The notes under the pieces were generated by a model. That model did not search any database. It was given only the letters and a program-made list of their open reading frames with translations, and had not been told where the DNA came from. From positions 2,544,356 to 2,608,355 of the forward strand of contig FN649729.1 of assembly GCA_000310025.1 (NCBI GenBank): a stretch of DNA of 64,000 nucleotides. The letters run 5' to 3'. How positions within the stretch are numbered: the first letter of the stretch is position 1; each line of letters opens with the position of its first letter. The position numbers and the translations under genes are program-made. Shown here in pieces: positions 48,101-59,022 of this stretch. This DNA comes from Ectocarpus siliculosus (taxonomy: Eukaryota; Sar; Phaeophyceae; Ectocarpales; Ectocarpaceae).

Positions 48101-50775
48101 CAAGCAGCCTAAAAACCTTGACGTTGTGGTCGTCATGTTGTTCTTGTTGGTTGTTGTTGTTGTCCGATGGTGTGGGCGCGTACAGGGAAAAAACGATGTA
48201 AAACGCGTACAACCAACTCGTTCGCGGGCGGCGGATAGGGGCATTGGCCTGTGAACGCTCTGATACGTGGTGTGCCAAAACTGTTGCAGCGCAGCGGCCG
48301 GAGAAAATACCTCATGCATGAAGTTGTACACGTCAGGTGCGTTCCCCCCTCCACAACCCTTGCCGAACCCGTGAGCTTCTCTGCCGTCAAAGATCAAGCC
48401 AGCCGACCGCGTGGGTGGGGTCAATAGCAGGTGGGCCCATACATCCACGGCGCCGAAAAAACGAAATACGCGGGAGGGGGATGGGGCAAAACGTCAGCCG
48501 TAGCAGGGAGAGAGCAATCAAAGATGATTTTCAACTGACGGTCTGCTTCCGAACGTGTGCTGCTTGCATGAATTTCTAAAACGTGGGAAAGGGAAGGGGG
48601 CATTGACGGTGGATTCACCCACTTTTTGTCGTCACTGGACCCTGTACTTTGCCGCTGGAAAGACAAGGGTCCACAGAGGTCGGCGGTACCGGTCTGTGAA
48701 GGGCGGGGAAGGGTGAGGTGCCAATCCGCTCGGAATGAAAATGGCAACAATGCACACAGAACACCGATGCTGCGGCAGTCGCAGTGAAGAACAAACCTGC
48801 TGTTTCGCGCCACCAAAGAAAGACCGAGGACAACAAAATGCGGGTGGACACCCTCCTAGGTTTTTAGATTATCTGGTTACTAAAGTACACGCGGGCATAG
48901 TTCGTTTCTAAGGAAGTTGCCAACAGAGGGTGCCGCCTCGTGTGTTGAGACTCCGCCCCCAGTGCCTGTATCCCTACTTGCTCCTCCTCATTTGTTGGGA
49001 ACGGCGGGTTGGGGGAGGCTGCCAGGCCGGGGTGCGTGTAGCTCGTGTGTTTGTGCTACTCCATCCTCCGACCGAGGCGCGAAGAGCGGCACGAGGAACA
49101 AGCACAGCGAAAAACAGGACCAGAGGAGGTAGTGGGGCAGCGGGTCCCCCGCGCTATCACTAATTGCGTGCCAAGAACATAACATGTCCGGCTGTGGCCG
49201 GGCGGGCGGCTGGCTGGGTAACTCTGCCCCCAACTGTCAACATACCCTCTCACGGAGGAATGCCCGCGCGTTCACCAACGCTCCTCCTTCTCACCCGCAA
49301 TTGATAAACGACTGCCTGGCGAGCATGACGTCTGGAGGTCGCCCCCCCTTTGCAACCTTGATGCGGTCCTGGACCACCGATAGAGCCGCGTGCACGTAGC
49401 AGGAGCCGCAGTCTGCGTGGCCCCGCGGGGACCGAGGTATGGGGCGGGAGTGGTGAAACGTTGGAAGGCGACCGACAAGAAACGGGACAGTACTGATGAT
49501 ATTCGTCCTACGCAGTACAACCGGCGCCGTTGCTGCTTGGCACAGTCCGATCATACGGTGTGGAGTGTTCTGAACAGCCCTCTTGACAACTTTTCAATCC
49601 CCCCTCGATGGGTCTGTTTCTTAGACAACTGTGGCCTCAGCGCTCTTGCAACCGTATAAGACGTCATACGTACGTGGGGGGTCCGCGCCGAACGAGGGTC
49701 ACACATGGCGACCCGGCGACGCGTCCACGCTGTGCTGCATCAACCAAGAAACGATTCTCGTCGACTCATGCGCAGATTCAAAATACTGGTAGTTGTGCTT
49801 GCAAGCTTCCTTTCACAAAACGCTGGGCTGGAGCTGTGCGAAGTTCGGCACGTTCGCACCCCGACCACAAACCACACCGTCGTGTAGGGCAGTTGCTCGT
49901 AAAGTATAGGTGCCGAGTCACTCTGTTTCAGCCCGAACGGATGGGCGCAAAAGCTATGCTGTAAGCAACAGAGGGGCATGGCACAGGAGAAAGGGCGCAG
50001 AGTTCTATCGTCTCCGTTGCTGTGTACGCACATGTGGGGATGTGCTGGTTCCAGCTCGGCAGCAGGTAGCTCCTCTGTACCAGCGTCATCAGCGGCGGTG
50101 GTTTCAGACCGACCAGGAAACCCAGCACCCATCAGCAGAGCAGCGTCAATAAAGCGTCAACACATGTTCCTTGCGTACCGACCATCCACACAGCCACAGG
50201 GGCGTAAAGTGTCAAGAAGTAGAGGATGGCGCGATATTGTAACACAAGAAAATGAAAACAGCAGGCTCGGGTCTACGGAAATTCGGGTAAGGCATCGTCC
50301 TGGCAACGAAACAGAGGATTCCATCACGCTGTTAGACGAATTGCGAGGTGGGTCCTGACATCGCCTTGGGATCAGCGGAACCACTCTGCCTTCGACAACA
50401 CGCGAAATTTGAGAGGTACTAGCCTAAATAGCTGGGAAGATCGAGTGACGACTCACTCCGATACCCGGCAGGGCCGTTGGCGGGTGCGCTATGCTAGGGA
50501 GCAAGTGCACTCGTCAAACCCCTCGGTGAACGCACCCCATCCACGTCGCTCCAGTCGAACGTGTCCGGCAGGGAGGACTCGGGAATTGTCGGAGACTGCT
50601 TGGCGTGCCCGTGAGGCGGTGCCTCCAGCATGTTCACCTTTCTCGCCGAACCGCGCGGTTGCGTGTGGATCGGGGCAGGACAGGCGGAGACAGAGCGGGC
50701 GGGGAACGTAGCGAGTAGGGGAATGGCGAGGAGCATCAGCGCGATCGGGTACGGCGTGGTAATACATGCTACCAT
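45135..50775 (-). CDS. Cathepsin X/Z-like papain-family cysteine protease with membrane anchor
   Basis: Nine - strand exons: 50536-50775, 50032-50074, 49295-49412, 48311-48380, 47959-48051, 47258-47387, 46672-46775, 46289-46402 and 45135-45635. They join in register into 470 residues with GT-AG borders throughout. Residues 1-30 are a signal peptide (ALMLLAIPLLATFPARS). A short pro-region precedes LPDTFDWSDVDG, the mature start typical of cathepsin X. The HIP mini-loop signature is present just before the active site (NQHIPTYCGSCY). The catalytic triad is visible: Cys99, His263 (VNHDVE) and Asn284 (ARNSWGTFWG). Cathepsin X enzymes are lysosomal carboxypeptidases, so vacuolar or endosomal protein turnover is expected. 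Unusually, after the protease domain come a Gly-rich linker (GVGGGGGAGVGDG) and a membrane helix at about 429-450 (GVLVGVAVGVLGSVSVVTVA) with a short KKVVRGD tail. The residue after Cys99 is Tyr rather than the usual Trp. ATG 50775 is chosen because it starts the signal peptide; the frame is open further upstream. Confidence 0.95.
47552..47577. repeat. ACA microsatellite in a cathepsin X intron
   Basis: Eight to nine ACA triplets, followed to 47612 by CAG-rich sequence. It lies between exons 47258-47387 and 47959-48051 and is intronic. Confidence 0.9.
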
Positions 50776-52396
50776 ATCTGAACCCACCCGGCGAGAAGAA
50801 AACGGTGTTGGAAGAATGCATACGTCAACAGCTTCGAAACCACATTCATGTATTGGGGTCATCAATTCGCATTGCTTTGCGGTATCACCGTGAGATTCTT
50901 CTTGCTGACCAATTTTCTGAGCAGTTCTCTCCGTCCTGACTAATGAAAGCCCGCGCGGCCACGCATGTGGCGGTGTTTGCACTTCTGGAGAGAACAGCCG
51001 CCCAGGATAAACAAGCGATGACGGACGTTTAGGATCAACCGAACTATGCCATCGGCGTCAAGAACTGCCACAGCTACGTTGAACTGCCGAACATGTGATC
51101 GAGAGGCCACGCACGTCCATTGCAAGAAGGCACACATTGAGTAGGAAAAAATGGGAAAACAGCCATGCTTAGCCTGAAACTAGGCTCTTCCCCGGAGGCG
51201 ATCTCCAAAAACACCGATTTCAGAAAAAAAATGCCGAAAAAGAAAAAACCGTTTCGCAGTTGACGTTGCATTTTATCGCCGAATATTTTCACGACTAGAC
51301 ACCTAACAGAGAAATATTTGGAAGCACCGAACGTCGCCGAAAAGGTTTTTGCACCAATATATTTCGTCGCTTTCCGTGAAATGCCGAAACAAAATAAAAC
51401 ACCTCCGGGGGAAGAGCCTACAGTGGTGGCTACAGGATTGTGACGCCTCTGGCCGATGTAAGAGAAAAAATGCCTTTATCCAGCCGTATTCTCTTTAATC
51501 GAACCCGTGACGGAGGAAGAGCGCACATTATACACACCCAAAACCGAAAATACCAATCCCTGAGCAGCGGGCGGCCGCTGCTTGAGTTTTCCGATCACAC
51601 GCCAGGCCCGGCAGACTACACGACCCACCAATGTAGCGTCTGTGGGGGCTAACTCCATAGGTTTGGTGTGGTCGACCCGCATGGCGACAGCGACGAGATG
51701 CACCGTGTCTGCGACCCAGCTAGCTGCCCGTGCGCCCCCCCGGTCCCGGCCGTAGAATTATCTCCTACCATTGTGCCACGTTACGCTGAGCCTCTCTCGT
51801 GCACGTCTGTTTTTCTTTCCTTGACAAGATTTTCGCTTTGTCCAGGCCACCTTGGCCTTACAAACGTGGCGCTGTGCATGCCGCACTTCTTGCTCGGCGT
51901 TATCCTCGAGTAAACAACAATACAGTAGTAGTGTTCTGCTACCCCCAAGTACAATGGCGGACGCACTAGGGCTGCCCCCGAGGAGCCACCCATTTCTCCT
52001 TGTTCACACTGATCGAGCTCGTCGTCCGAATTTGAGACTAAAGACTCACGAAAATTTTCGTGGGGGTTACTTTACTTGCTCGCTGTTTACGTTGTTCACG
52101 CCACGTAGTGTGTCCCAAGCAACACAACAAGGCGCTGGCGCAGTGTTTAACACGGTTTATTTCATGTCCTCCATCATGAGCATCTTCACATGGCAGTGTA
52201 GGCAAGACATCCGCTCTAAAACGCCCTACCTTCTCATTGGCTACAGTTTCAGGGGACTTGTCTTATAAACCGGCCAAGAGAAAACCGGATTAAAGAGTGA
52301 AATATTGGCTTGTCTCGACCTTCTCTCGACCCTTCTAGTACTGGAAGCCCAAAATGGGGGCATTTGGAGGACACATCACCCAAAAGCTTATGTTAC
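50776..52396. other. Spacer upstream of the cathepsin X gene
   Basis: No gene is supported. A + strand frame near 51480-51652 ends with HTPGPADYTTHQ, which has the PGPxxY form of the sperm-tail PG-rich repeat, but only one copy exists and nothing else agrees. The promoter of the cathepsin X gene should lie at the left end, yet no clear TATA or initiator could be assigned. Confidence 0.3.
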
Positions 52397-52656
52397 CGCA
52401 CCGTAGTTACCCTAGCCTCCGCTGTGTGAAACGCACGTGAGAACCCTTGGTCTATCATGCTTGGCTGAGGTGGTATGCATACGCTGTGTGATATGCTGTG
52501 TGATGCCTCTCCTGGGCCTCTGACTTACGGTACACTTCTCTCAACCCGCGTGCCCCCTAGGTCATGAAATTGCGTGAAACTGTACATCGCCTGGTACTGA
52601 AAACATTTGCCGACTTGGCTTAGTAGGGGACACTTTTCATACTGAAGCCAAGTCAA
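52397..52656 (-). repeat. Short interspersed repeat with terminal hairpin, copy B
   Basis: The reverse complement aligns with 15388-15665: the GACTTGGCTTCAGTAT hairpin arm, CAGTACCAGGCGATGTA, GGGGGCACGCGGGTTG, the CATCACAC stretch and TTCTCACGTGCGTTTCACAC. In this copy the second hairpin arm keeps 10 bp (AAGCCAAGTC) and the loop is shorter. It also has short insertions in the CATCACACAGC region, so the two copies are unequal in age or have diverged independently. Confidence 0.85.
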
Positions 52657-52787
52657 CCTTTGTCTGGCAAGGACCTCAGATCTTTTGGAGGGACTGTTGC
52701 CCCTCGGCCAATGGCTGACAAACATTTTGCCGACATGTCTCTAATTTGCGGAGGGACTGAGTACTGGGAGGGTTAAACCGTAGCCAC

Positions 52788-53355
52788 CACTGACCTCCCC
52801 ACCCCCCATTGAACGCTGATGTTATTCTACAGGGTTGAGACCCGCTCCCCGCGGCGGAACATACTTGGGTAAGCCTACGACGTTCTTCAAGACTGAGAAC
52901 TCCTCATTCATGGGCTTACTACAAGTCTATCTTAGTGCCGTCCTCGCACGACTCTAGCAACCGGTCCCTCAACCACAGGGCTGCAAAGACTGGGTGATTG
53001 GTGTTTCCCGCCTTCTTGAGGCCACCCTGAACGTCGATCAGTTGCGTGACTTCCTCACTGAGCTCGGGCCACTGAGCTCGGGCCCGAGCTCAGTGAGGAA
53101 GTCACGCAACTGATCGATGTTCAGGGTGGCCTCAAGAAGGCAGGAAACACCAATCAATCTGTCTTGGCGGTCCTTTTGGTTGAGGGACCGGTTGCTAGAG
53201 TCATGCGAAGATGGCACTAAGATAAACGATAAGCACATGGATGATGAGTTCTCAGTCTTGAAGAACGTCGTAGGTTTACCCCAAGCATGTTCCCCCGCGC
53301 GGGGATCCGCTTTCAACCCGGCAGCATGAGAATCAGCGTTCAATGGGGCGTGGGG
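52788..53355. repeat. Large inverted duplication, arms about 270 bp
   Basis: Arms about 52788-53070 and 53083-53355 are reverse complements at roughly 85-90% by eye, around a centre at CTGAGCTCGGGCC. The inner arms share AAGTCACGCAACTGATCGA and GGTGGCCTCAAGAAGG; the outer ends share CATTGAACGCTGAT. The right arm runs into the gag-like part of the adjacent element, so the left arm is an inverted copy of that element's start. Confidence 0.85.
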
Positions 53356-56300
53356 AGGTGCGCCCATGGGAATGTCGCCCATGCAAGGGGGGGTGGACCC
53401 CTCGGGGTTCGTCCAACACCAACCCCCGGTGTTTGGACAGCCGCAGTTCTTTCGGTCGCATCAGGGGGGCAGAGGCCCTCAACGTTCACACAGGGGCGAA
53501 GGCAGAGGGGCGAGCCCATATGGCGCCCCGGGACGTTACGGCCGCGGGGGAGGCGGCCGCGGAGGTGGCGGTAGGGGTCCGGGTCAGGGGAAGCCTATGC
53601 CCTTTCGCGATTTTGTTCCACTGTCAGCAACCGGGGCATGCCAAGAAAATCTGTCCCAGCTCATAGGGAAGATAGAAAGGTTCGAGAAGGGTACTCGTGA
53701 TTGAGCTTTGGTGGAAACAACGGTTTCGGAGATATGGGGTTCAGATGATAATCAGGTCGATGAAGACGATGTGATTCCTGTCGCTCTACACAAGGAAATG
53801 AGGCGAGGTAACAGTCCCTTGATACGCGGTGGCCCTTTCGTTTCTAAAAAGGGGTAATCAGGGGCTTGCCCGCTACGGCTTGCGTTTTGGAGGCGGAATC
53901 TTTCGCAAAAAAAACAAACAAGCAGAAGAATCATCACACAAATACTTCCCCCCTTTGGATCTGTCTATCCGAAGCACCGTAGGTAGCAATCAGCTGTCAC
54001 CTGTACACCTCGTTCAATCTTGATGGGGACTTGCTCGGCGGTTTGGAGCGAGGACCTCGTGGAAGAAGTAGTTCGGGCCAGCGTGTTCCATATGGCCATT
54101 AGAAACTCGTGGAGGCGTTTATCACATAACGATTGTTCAATTATACTTTTGAACGATACAGGTCGGCCCAGAAGCAGAGCTATTCTGCTGGAACGAGTGA
54201 GACGGACGGCGAACATACGCACTCGCTCAATGAGCGGGAATGAAACCAGCGAGTACCATTTTTTTAAGCATCCAGCCGACGACCTCAACAGAGGCGTATT
54301 GTAAGCTGAACAGCCTTCGATCATCGCAGGGGTTGCACCCACACGTGGGATGCCGATGATTTTTTCCCAGGTCATGTGTCATGCGCGGTCGAGTTTTTGG
54401 GAACAAGAGATCCTCGCCGCGTGCCCCGGTCGAGCAACAGCAGATGTGGCTGGGTTGGTTGAGAGGAGCGAACGATCACGAGTTTTGTGGATGAGACAGC
54501 CACAGGTGTTTCCCAAGGACCCTCTTACAAAGGAGGAGTTCTCACACCGGTTGAGTTGCGGAATCACGTGGCTACCGAACACCACCCTTTTTTCGTAGAG
54601 TATGCGATCGCCGGTTATGTCCGAACGGGGGTGGTAGTGCCTTGGCGAGAGGTAGCCGATACCGAGATTCACCACAAGCCACGAATGGTAGCGTTGCGGG
54701 GAGTAGAGCCTTTAAAACCTAGTATGACGTTTGATGCACGGTTCCTGAACCTGATGGTGAAGGACTGGACATTCCCCCATGGACGGGGTCAGCAAGATGG
54801 CCCAATGTGCGTGGGAAGGAGCGTTCCAGATGAAGTGTGGCCATAAGGCGGGTTTCCACGCCGTACCGCTCGCGAAGGATTCTTGGCAGTACTTTAGTTT
54901 CCAGCGGAACGGGGAATACTACGTCTTCATGACGTTATGTTTTGGATGGAAAATCTCTGCGTTCATCTGTCACTCACTATCAGAGGCTGTGGCCGGTTAC
55001 TTGTGTCAACCTCCCAGTGTTGACGTGGATAGATGATTATTACTTCACGAACTTCATACCGACCATGTCACTCACTTCAGAGGAGCGATTCAAGGCGGCT
55101 CAGGCAGCGGGGTAGTTGGTGATGAGCGCGTTTCAAAAGGCAAGATATTTGATGTCGATCCCCAAGTGCGAGCTAGATCCCACTACCAGAAGTTTTTTCC
55201 TCTGGGTGCTGATCAGACTCCGTCGCACAGCATTTCGCCATTCCAGCGGAGAAGTTGGGCAAGTTGTAAGAGCTCATCGACGAAGTCATCTCGCAAGGGT
55301 TCATTGCTTTCCCAACGTTAGAAAAGGTAGCGGGGAAATGCACTAGCACATCTGCGGCATGCCCAGCGGCCAGGCTGCGCACGCATCACACGCAAGTAGA
55401 TCGGCTAGTTTCAGCGCCCGGGAGGGCGGACGGAGAATATCGATATGGTTATTGCCCCTAATGGTGGCCTGAGGTTTGAGATGGACAAGTGGTTAGAGGT
55501 CCGTGACAGGGTGAAGGGAGCACCGTGGCATGAGGCCATACACCAGCGACTCATTATGGCAGGCGTTTCCGATGCTTCTTCTACCGGATGGGGAGGACTG
55601 ATCCGATGCCTAGGGGTAGAAGTGTTTCAGACTGCGGGAGATTCCCGGAACACTTAGTCACGGCACACATCAAAGTGCAAGAAGAACACGCTTTGCAGCA
55701 ACTTCTCACGTTATTCTGTGGAGATAGGTCCGAACAAGCGCAGGGTACGACGATCTTCGTAGACGTAGACAATACCGTCCTCTTTCGCGCGATGAAGCGA
55801 GGCAGGGCCAAGGATACAAGGATATTATGATGCACGAAATTATCTCAGACTTGTTTTGGCCCCAAGTACAACGCTAGTTCACGCTCAAGCTACAGTCGGT
55901 GCCTTCAGCAGCGATTGCAGAAGCTGCCGATTTGTTTGGGCAAGAGGCAGACGCGCATACACGATTAGAAGGGGAAAAATTCGAGGAAATCTGCCGATGA
56001 GCGGGACGAACTTTTGACATGGATTGGATGGCGACTCCGGCTTCGGTTCAGTTTAGAGGATCCCCGGGAGTACGAGGCCTCTCCCACTATATTCACGATT
56101 CCATGCAGAAGGATGCCAGGAAATGTACGTCTTAGGACAGGACCTGTGTAAGATCGCAGGATCAGACGATCCATGTTTTAGATTTTGCTTTCCCCCGACT
56201 ACTACGGTAGGAGTAGTCCTGCAACGCATGGCGGAATGTCGAGCGCGAGGAGTGGGACATTTGGTCGAGATAGCAACATGCGTGGGGTGGGACATGACGA

Positions 56301-56720
56301 AGGGATACTTGTTTCCTTCCGTTGGCTAGGAACCCAAGCAGGGAAAGTCCGTAAGAGATTCGAAGGTGGTCACGACACAGTAGTGCATGGAAGCTGCGCT
56401 CCGCATGTATGCTCAGCGAGCAGGGGAGCGGCAAGATTTCTCTTTGACTTCGTTTCGGTCGGGAGGAGCGATTTCATGGGCATTTGCAGGAGATTCTCTC
56501 TTTCATCCATTATGGTGAGGGCCTATTGGAAAAACCGCAGACGGCATGGAGATATATGTGGCTGATGGAGGTAGTGACGCCAGATTCCGAGGGCGAGGGC
56601 AAGGGGTAACAGAGGCACAGTATAGAGAGCTCAACGAGTTTTCTTTGAGTGAGCAAAGCCGACATTTGGCGGCTTTTGGTCGATCACCGATGCTTTGAAT
56701 GATTTATGGAAAACTAGAAG
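52788..56720 (+). mobile_element. Decayed retroelement, DIRS/tyrosine-recombinase-like
   Basis: A fossil element whose parts run in order on the + strand: a gag-like, Gly/Arg-rich region about 53090-53700, a reverse-transcriptase region about 54640-55060, an RNase H-like region about 55440-55650 with DASSTGWGG, and a recombinase-like region about 56110-56340 ending in a KGYLFP-type phrase. The reverse transcriptase shows AGFHAVPLAKDSWQYFSF, FGWKISAF and a IDDYYFTN catalytic-type motif. The part order and the YLFP phrase point to DIRS-type elements, but another reverse-transcribing group is possible. The left end carries a large inverted duplication. It is clearly broken, on the order of ten or more interruptions, so moderately old. 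Exact ends are uncertain. Confidence 0.75.
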
Positions 56721-56974
56721 GAACAACCTAATTAAAGACATAGGAAAGAAATGCTTCTACCCGAGACAGTTTGGGATATAGAGTATGGGAGGATGGCAGA
56801 CATCGACCCGGCAAGGTGGTGCCACGGTGAATCCCACACTATGAGAAAGAAGAACTACTACCTCGATTATACTGATGTATCTGAAACGTTCCTGAATAGT
56901 CTGTGGACCGAACTGGCCTCCTACATACAGACTCGAAATAAGCCCAGTACCCAGTCGATTTCCCTCGACTGTGG

Positions 56975-57204
56975 GTATCCCGTAAGAGTCGGAGAGACGG
57001 CCCTCCGAGTGTAAAGCGTTTTTTTGTAGCGTATTTCTCCACAACTAGGAGGGTGCGAACACCAACCGATACCTCTCAGGAAAGCCCTCGACGAGATGTT
57101 TCCAAAACTACCCTTTTCGGCAGTGGTACCACCCTGGTTGTGGAGAAATACGCTATACAAAACGCTAACACGGGGGTGCCATCTCTCCGACTCTTACGGG
57201 TATC
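56975..57204. mobile_element. Small terminal-inverted-repeat element (MITE-like), about 230 bp
   Basis: Left arm starts GTATCCCGTAAGAGTCGGAG. The right arm ends with the complement of GATACCCGTAAGAGTCGGAG. Similarity continues inward for about 70 bp, including GCGTATTTCTCCACAAC, to a 90-bp centre. There is no coding capacity. A candidate TCGA lies near both ends, but a target duplication cannot be proved. The length and long arms fit a MITE of an unassigned DNA-transposon family. Confidence 0.75.
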
Positions 57205-57624
57205 TCGAACGGGTACAACACAGTCGTGCCGTGTTTGTGTTTGTTTCCCAATACATCTACGTACTTGTACTTCTACGGATGTACGGGATAGCCACTCTAA
57301 CCTATCACACACGCGTTCTAGTTCAAATTTACCACGCGTAATTAATATCTTTGTTCACGGCTGGGGTCAGAGGGGTGTTGATCATGCATGCCGCCTGAAG
57401 ATGGCTGCTGCTGCTGGTGTGGATGCAAGACACGTTATTTTGCTACATGTACGTGAAGTGGCATCAGTAGTCTCAGCAAGCAAACTGTCCATGTCTCCAT
57501 TTTTACGGTAACACCCGCCTTGGGTTCGTTCAGTGCTGTATCCTCAAGCCTCGTCAATGTACGGATGGGCCACGAGCTACTGGAGACGCGGATTTTGAGC
57601 AAGATCTTTTGTCCGAGAGCGCAC

Positions 57625-57720
57625 CTGCGTCCGCTCGCAGCAGCTCCCGTGCGCACTGCTTGCGCCCAGCAGGCAAAGCAACGATCCTGCGGCCGTCCAA
57701 CGTTTGAGATTGACCTTCAT
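57625..57720 (-). CDS. First exon of a secreted protein (signal peptide), rest not found
   Basis: On the - strand ATG at 57720 opens MKVNLKRWTAAGSLLCLLGA, then SSAHGSCCERTQ, ending at a donor (ACGCAG|gtgcgc) in phase 0. This is a textbook signal peptide: basic n-region, Leu-rich core, small residues before an Ala-His-Gly cleavage site, then a Cys pair. Downstream exons should lie below 57625 but none could be linked, and the decayed mobile element lies about 400 bp away. It may be an orphan exon of a gene disrupted by that element. It is divergent from the MMSDH gene. Confidence 0.5.
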
Positions 57721-58139
57721 TGTTGTCACACGATCGATGGGCCCGAATGGGCTTATGGAAAGAAGGGAGGATGCCGCCAAGAGAGATCCTGCGCGTATAC
57801 AACACGGCCACCGGTGGAAACCGCACGGTTGTTGGTGTGAAACTTGTTGATTGTTATACTCCTGTAGCAGGTGCTATGAAATCTACGAGGTCTCCCAAAT
57901 GGGCAGGTGCTATGAAATCGCGGCGCCCCCGTTGCTCGCTCTTGTCACACACTGTACTGCTGTAGACAACACACCACCCGCTGTCACCTACCACCCTTAG
58001 CTGTAGGATGGCACCTAATGCGAAGAGGTGAGCGGAGAACAATCGCGGCATCGAGGTTGCCCTAGAGTCACGGTGTTTTATCCAGAATCGTGACCCGTCC
58101 AGGTGACATCACCCCGCGCTGCCTTTATTCGTGAAGGAA

Positions 58140-58439
58140 TCAGGCCCCGCAGTGTATGCACGGATGCACCGGCGGTGGCTTTTTGTACAGAAAGAGGATC
58201 CTCTGTTTTGCCCGACCTGACTGTATGTTGCCGTACGTGTGGGTGTCCGCGTGATAGTGCACTTTGCGCTGGTCACTCTCGAACTTGCAGTCCAGCACGT
58301 CTTGCCGTACCGCCCGCGGACGGGTGTGTGTGCCATGGTCGAGATGCTTGGGAGGCCATCTTGCCGAGAGCTCTCTCTCGCCAGCTCTCATGTGCACTTC
58401 GACCCACCCGGGCCTGCCTTGCTTGCACTTGCGAGGCAC
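58140..58439 (-). other. Candidate last exon, unknown family
   Basis: The - strand frame reads PGWVEVHMRAGERELSARWP, then RQDVLDCKFESDQRKVHYHA, then RAKQRILFLYKKPPPVHPCI and stops after HCGA. Third codon positions are GC-rich as in the supported genes. No acceptor or upstream exon could be fixed and the overlapping + strand frame (58103-58522) is also open, so support is weak. Confidence 0.3.
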
Positions 58440-59022
58440 TGCTGCTGGCTACATACGAATGGTCCCGATCTCTGACAGCGACACTGATGTCCAGCTCTAC
58501 TTCGTTATCGCCGCCGAAATAGCTTGTTGAGTTCGTGTTGGATCTCTACAGCTGTAGACTTCAGGCTGGGGACAGAAGATATCACACCCCTTTTATTGCC
58601 CGATTTTCAGAGCTCGACAACTCCACGAGCACAAAGAGCGGAGGTGCCGAGAAGGGCGGGTGTTGGAAACATTTCGGGAACGGATCATGTGATGTAGACT
58701 TTCTCTTCGACGTGGTAGGAGTCGAGGGTTGATTATCTTTCCCTGGGGTGTGATATCTTACGTCGTCTACATACTGTAGGAAGTATCTGCAGCTGTGAGT
58801 GACGAGGCATGCGCGCATCTTGTGCACAAATGTTCTTGATCGAGGAGAGAATCACAACTATCTGAGCGGGAGTGGGTCGAGTGCTGCCGTGCAACACGAG
58901 CCTGCAAAATGTCCAATCGTTTTCATTTTTTTCACAAGGGTTTCTCCCTCGTTTTCGTTCCTCCCTCCCTCCCTCCCTCCTGCCCTCACGCTCGCTGTTT
59001 GCACGGTGCCTCTACACTACAG

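Noticed and set aside
49978-50358. 126-codon + strand frame with Ser-rich start
   Set aside because: Antisense to cathepsin X exon 2 and its introns; no start context or splice sites and no family.
51440-51652. Sperm-tail PG-rich repeat (PGPADY)
   Set aside because: A single short motif match in a frame with no other support.
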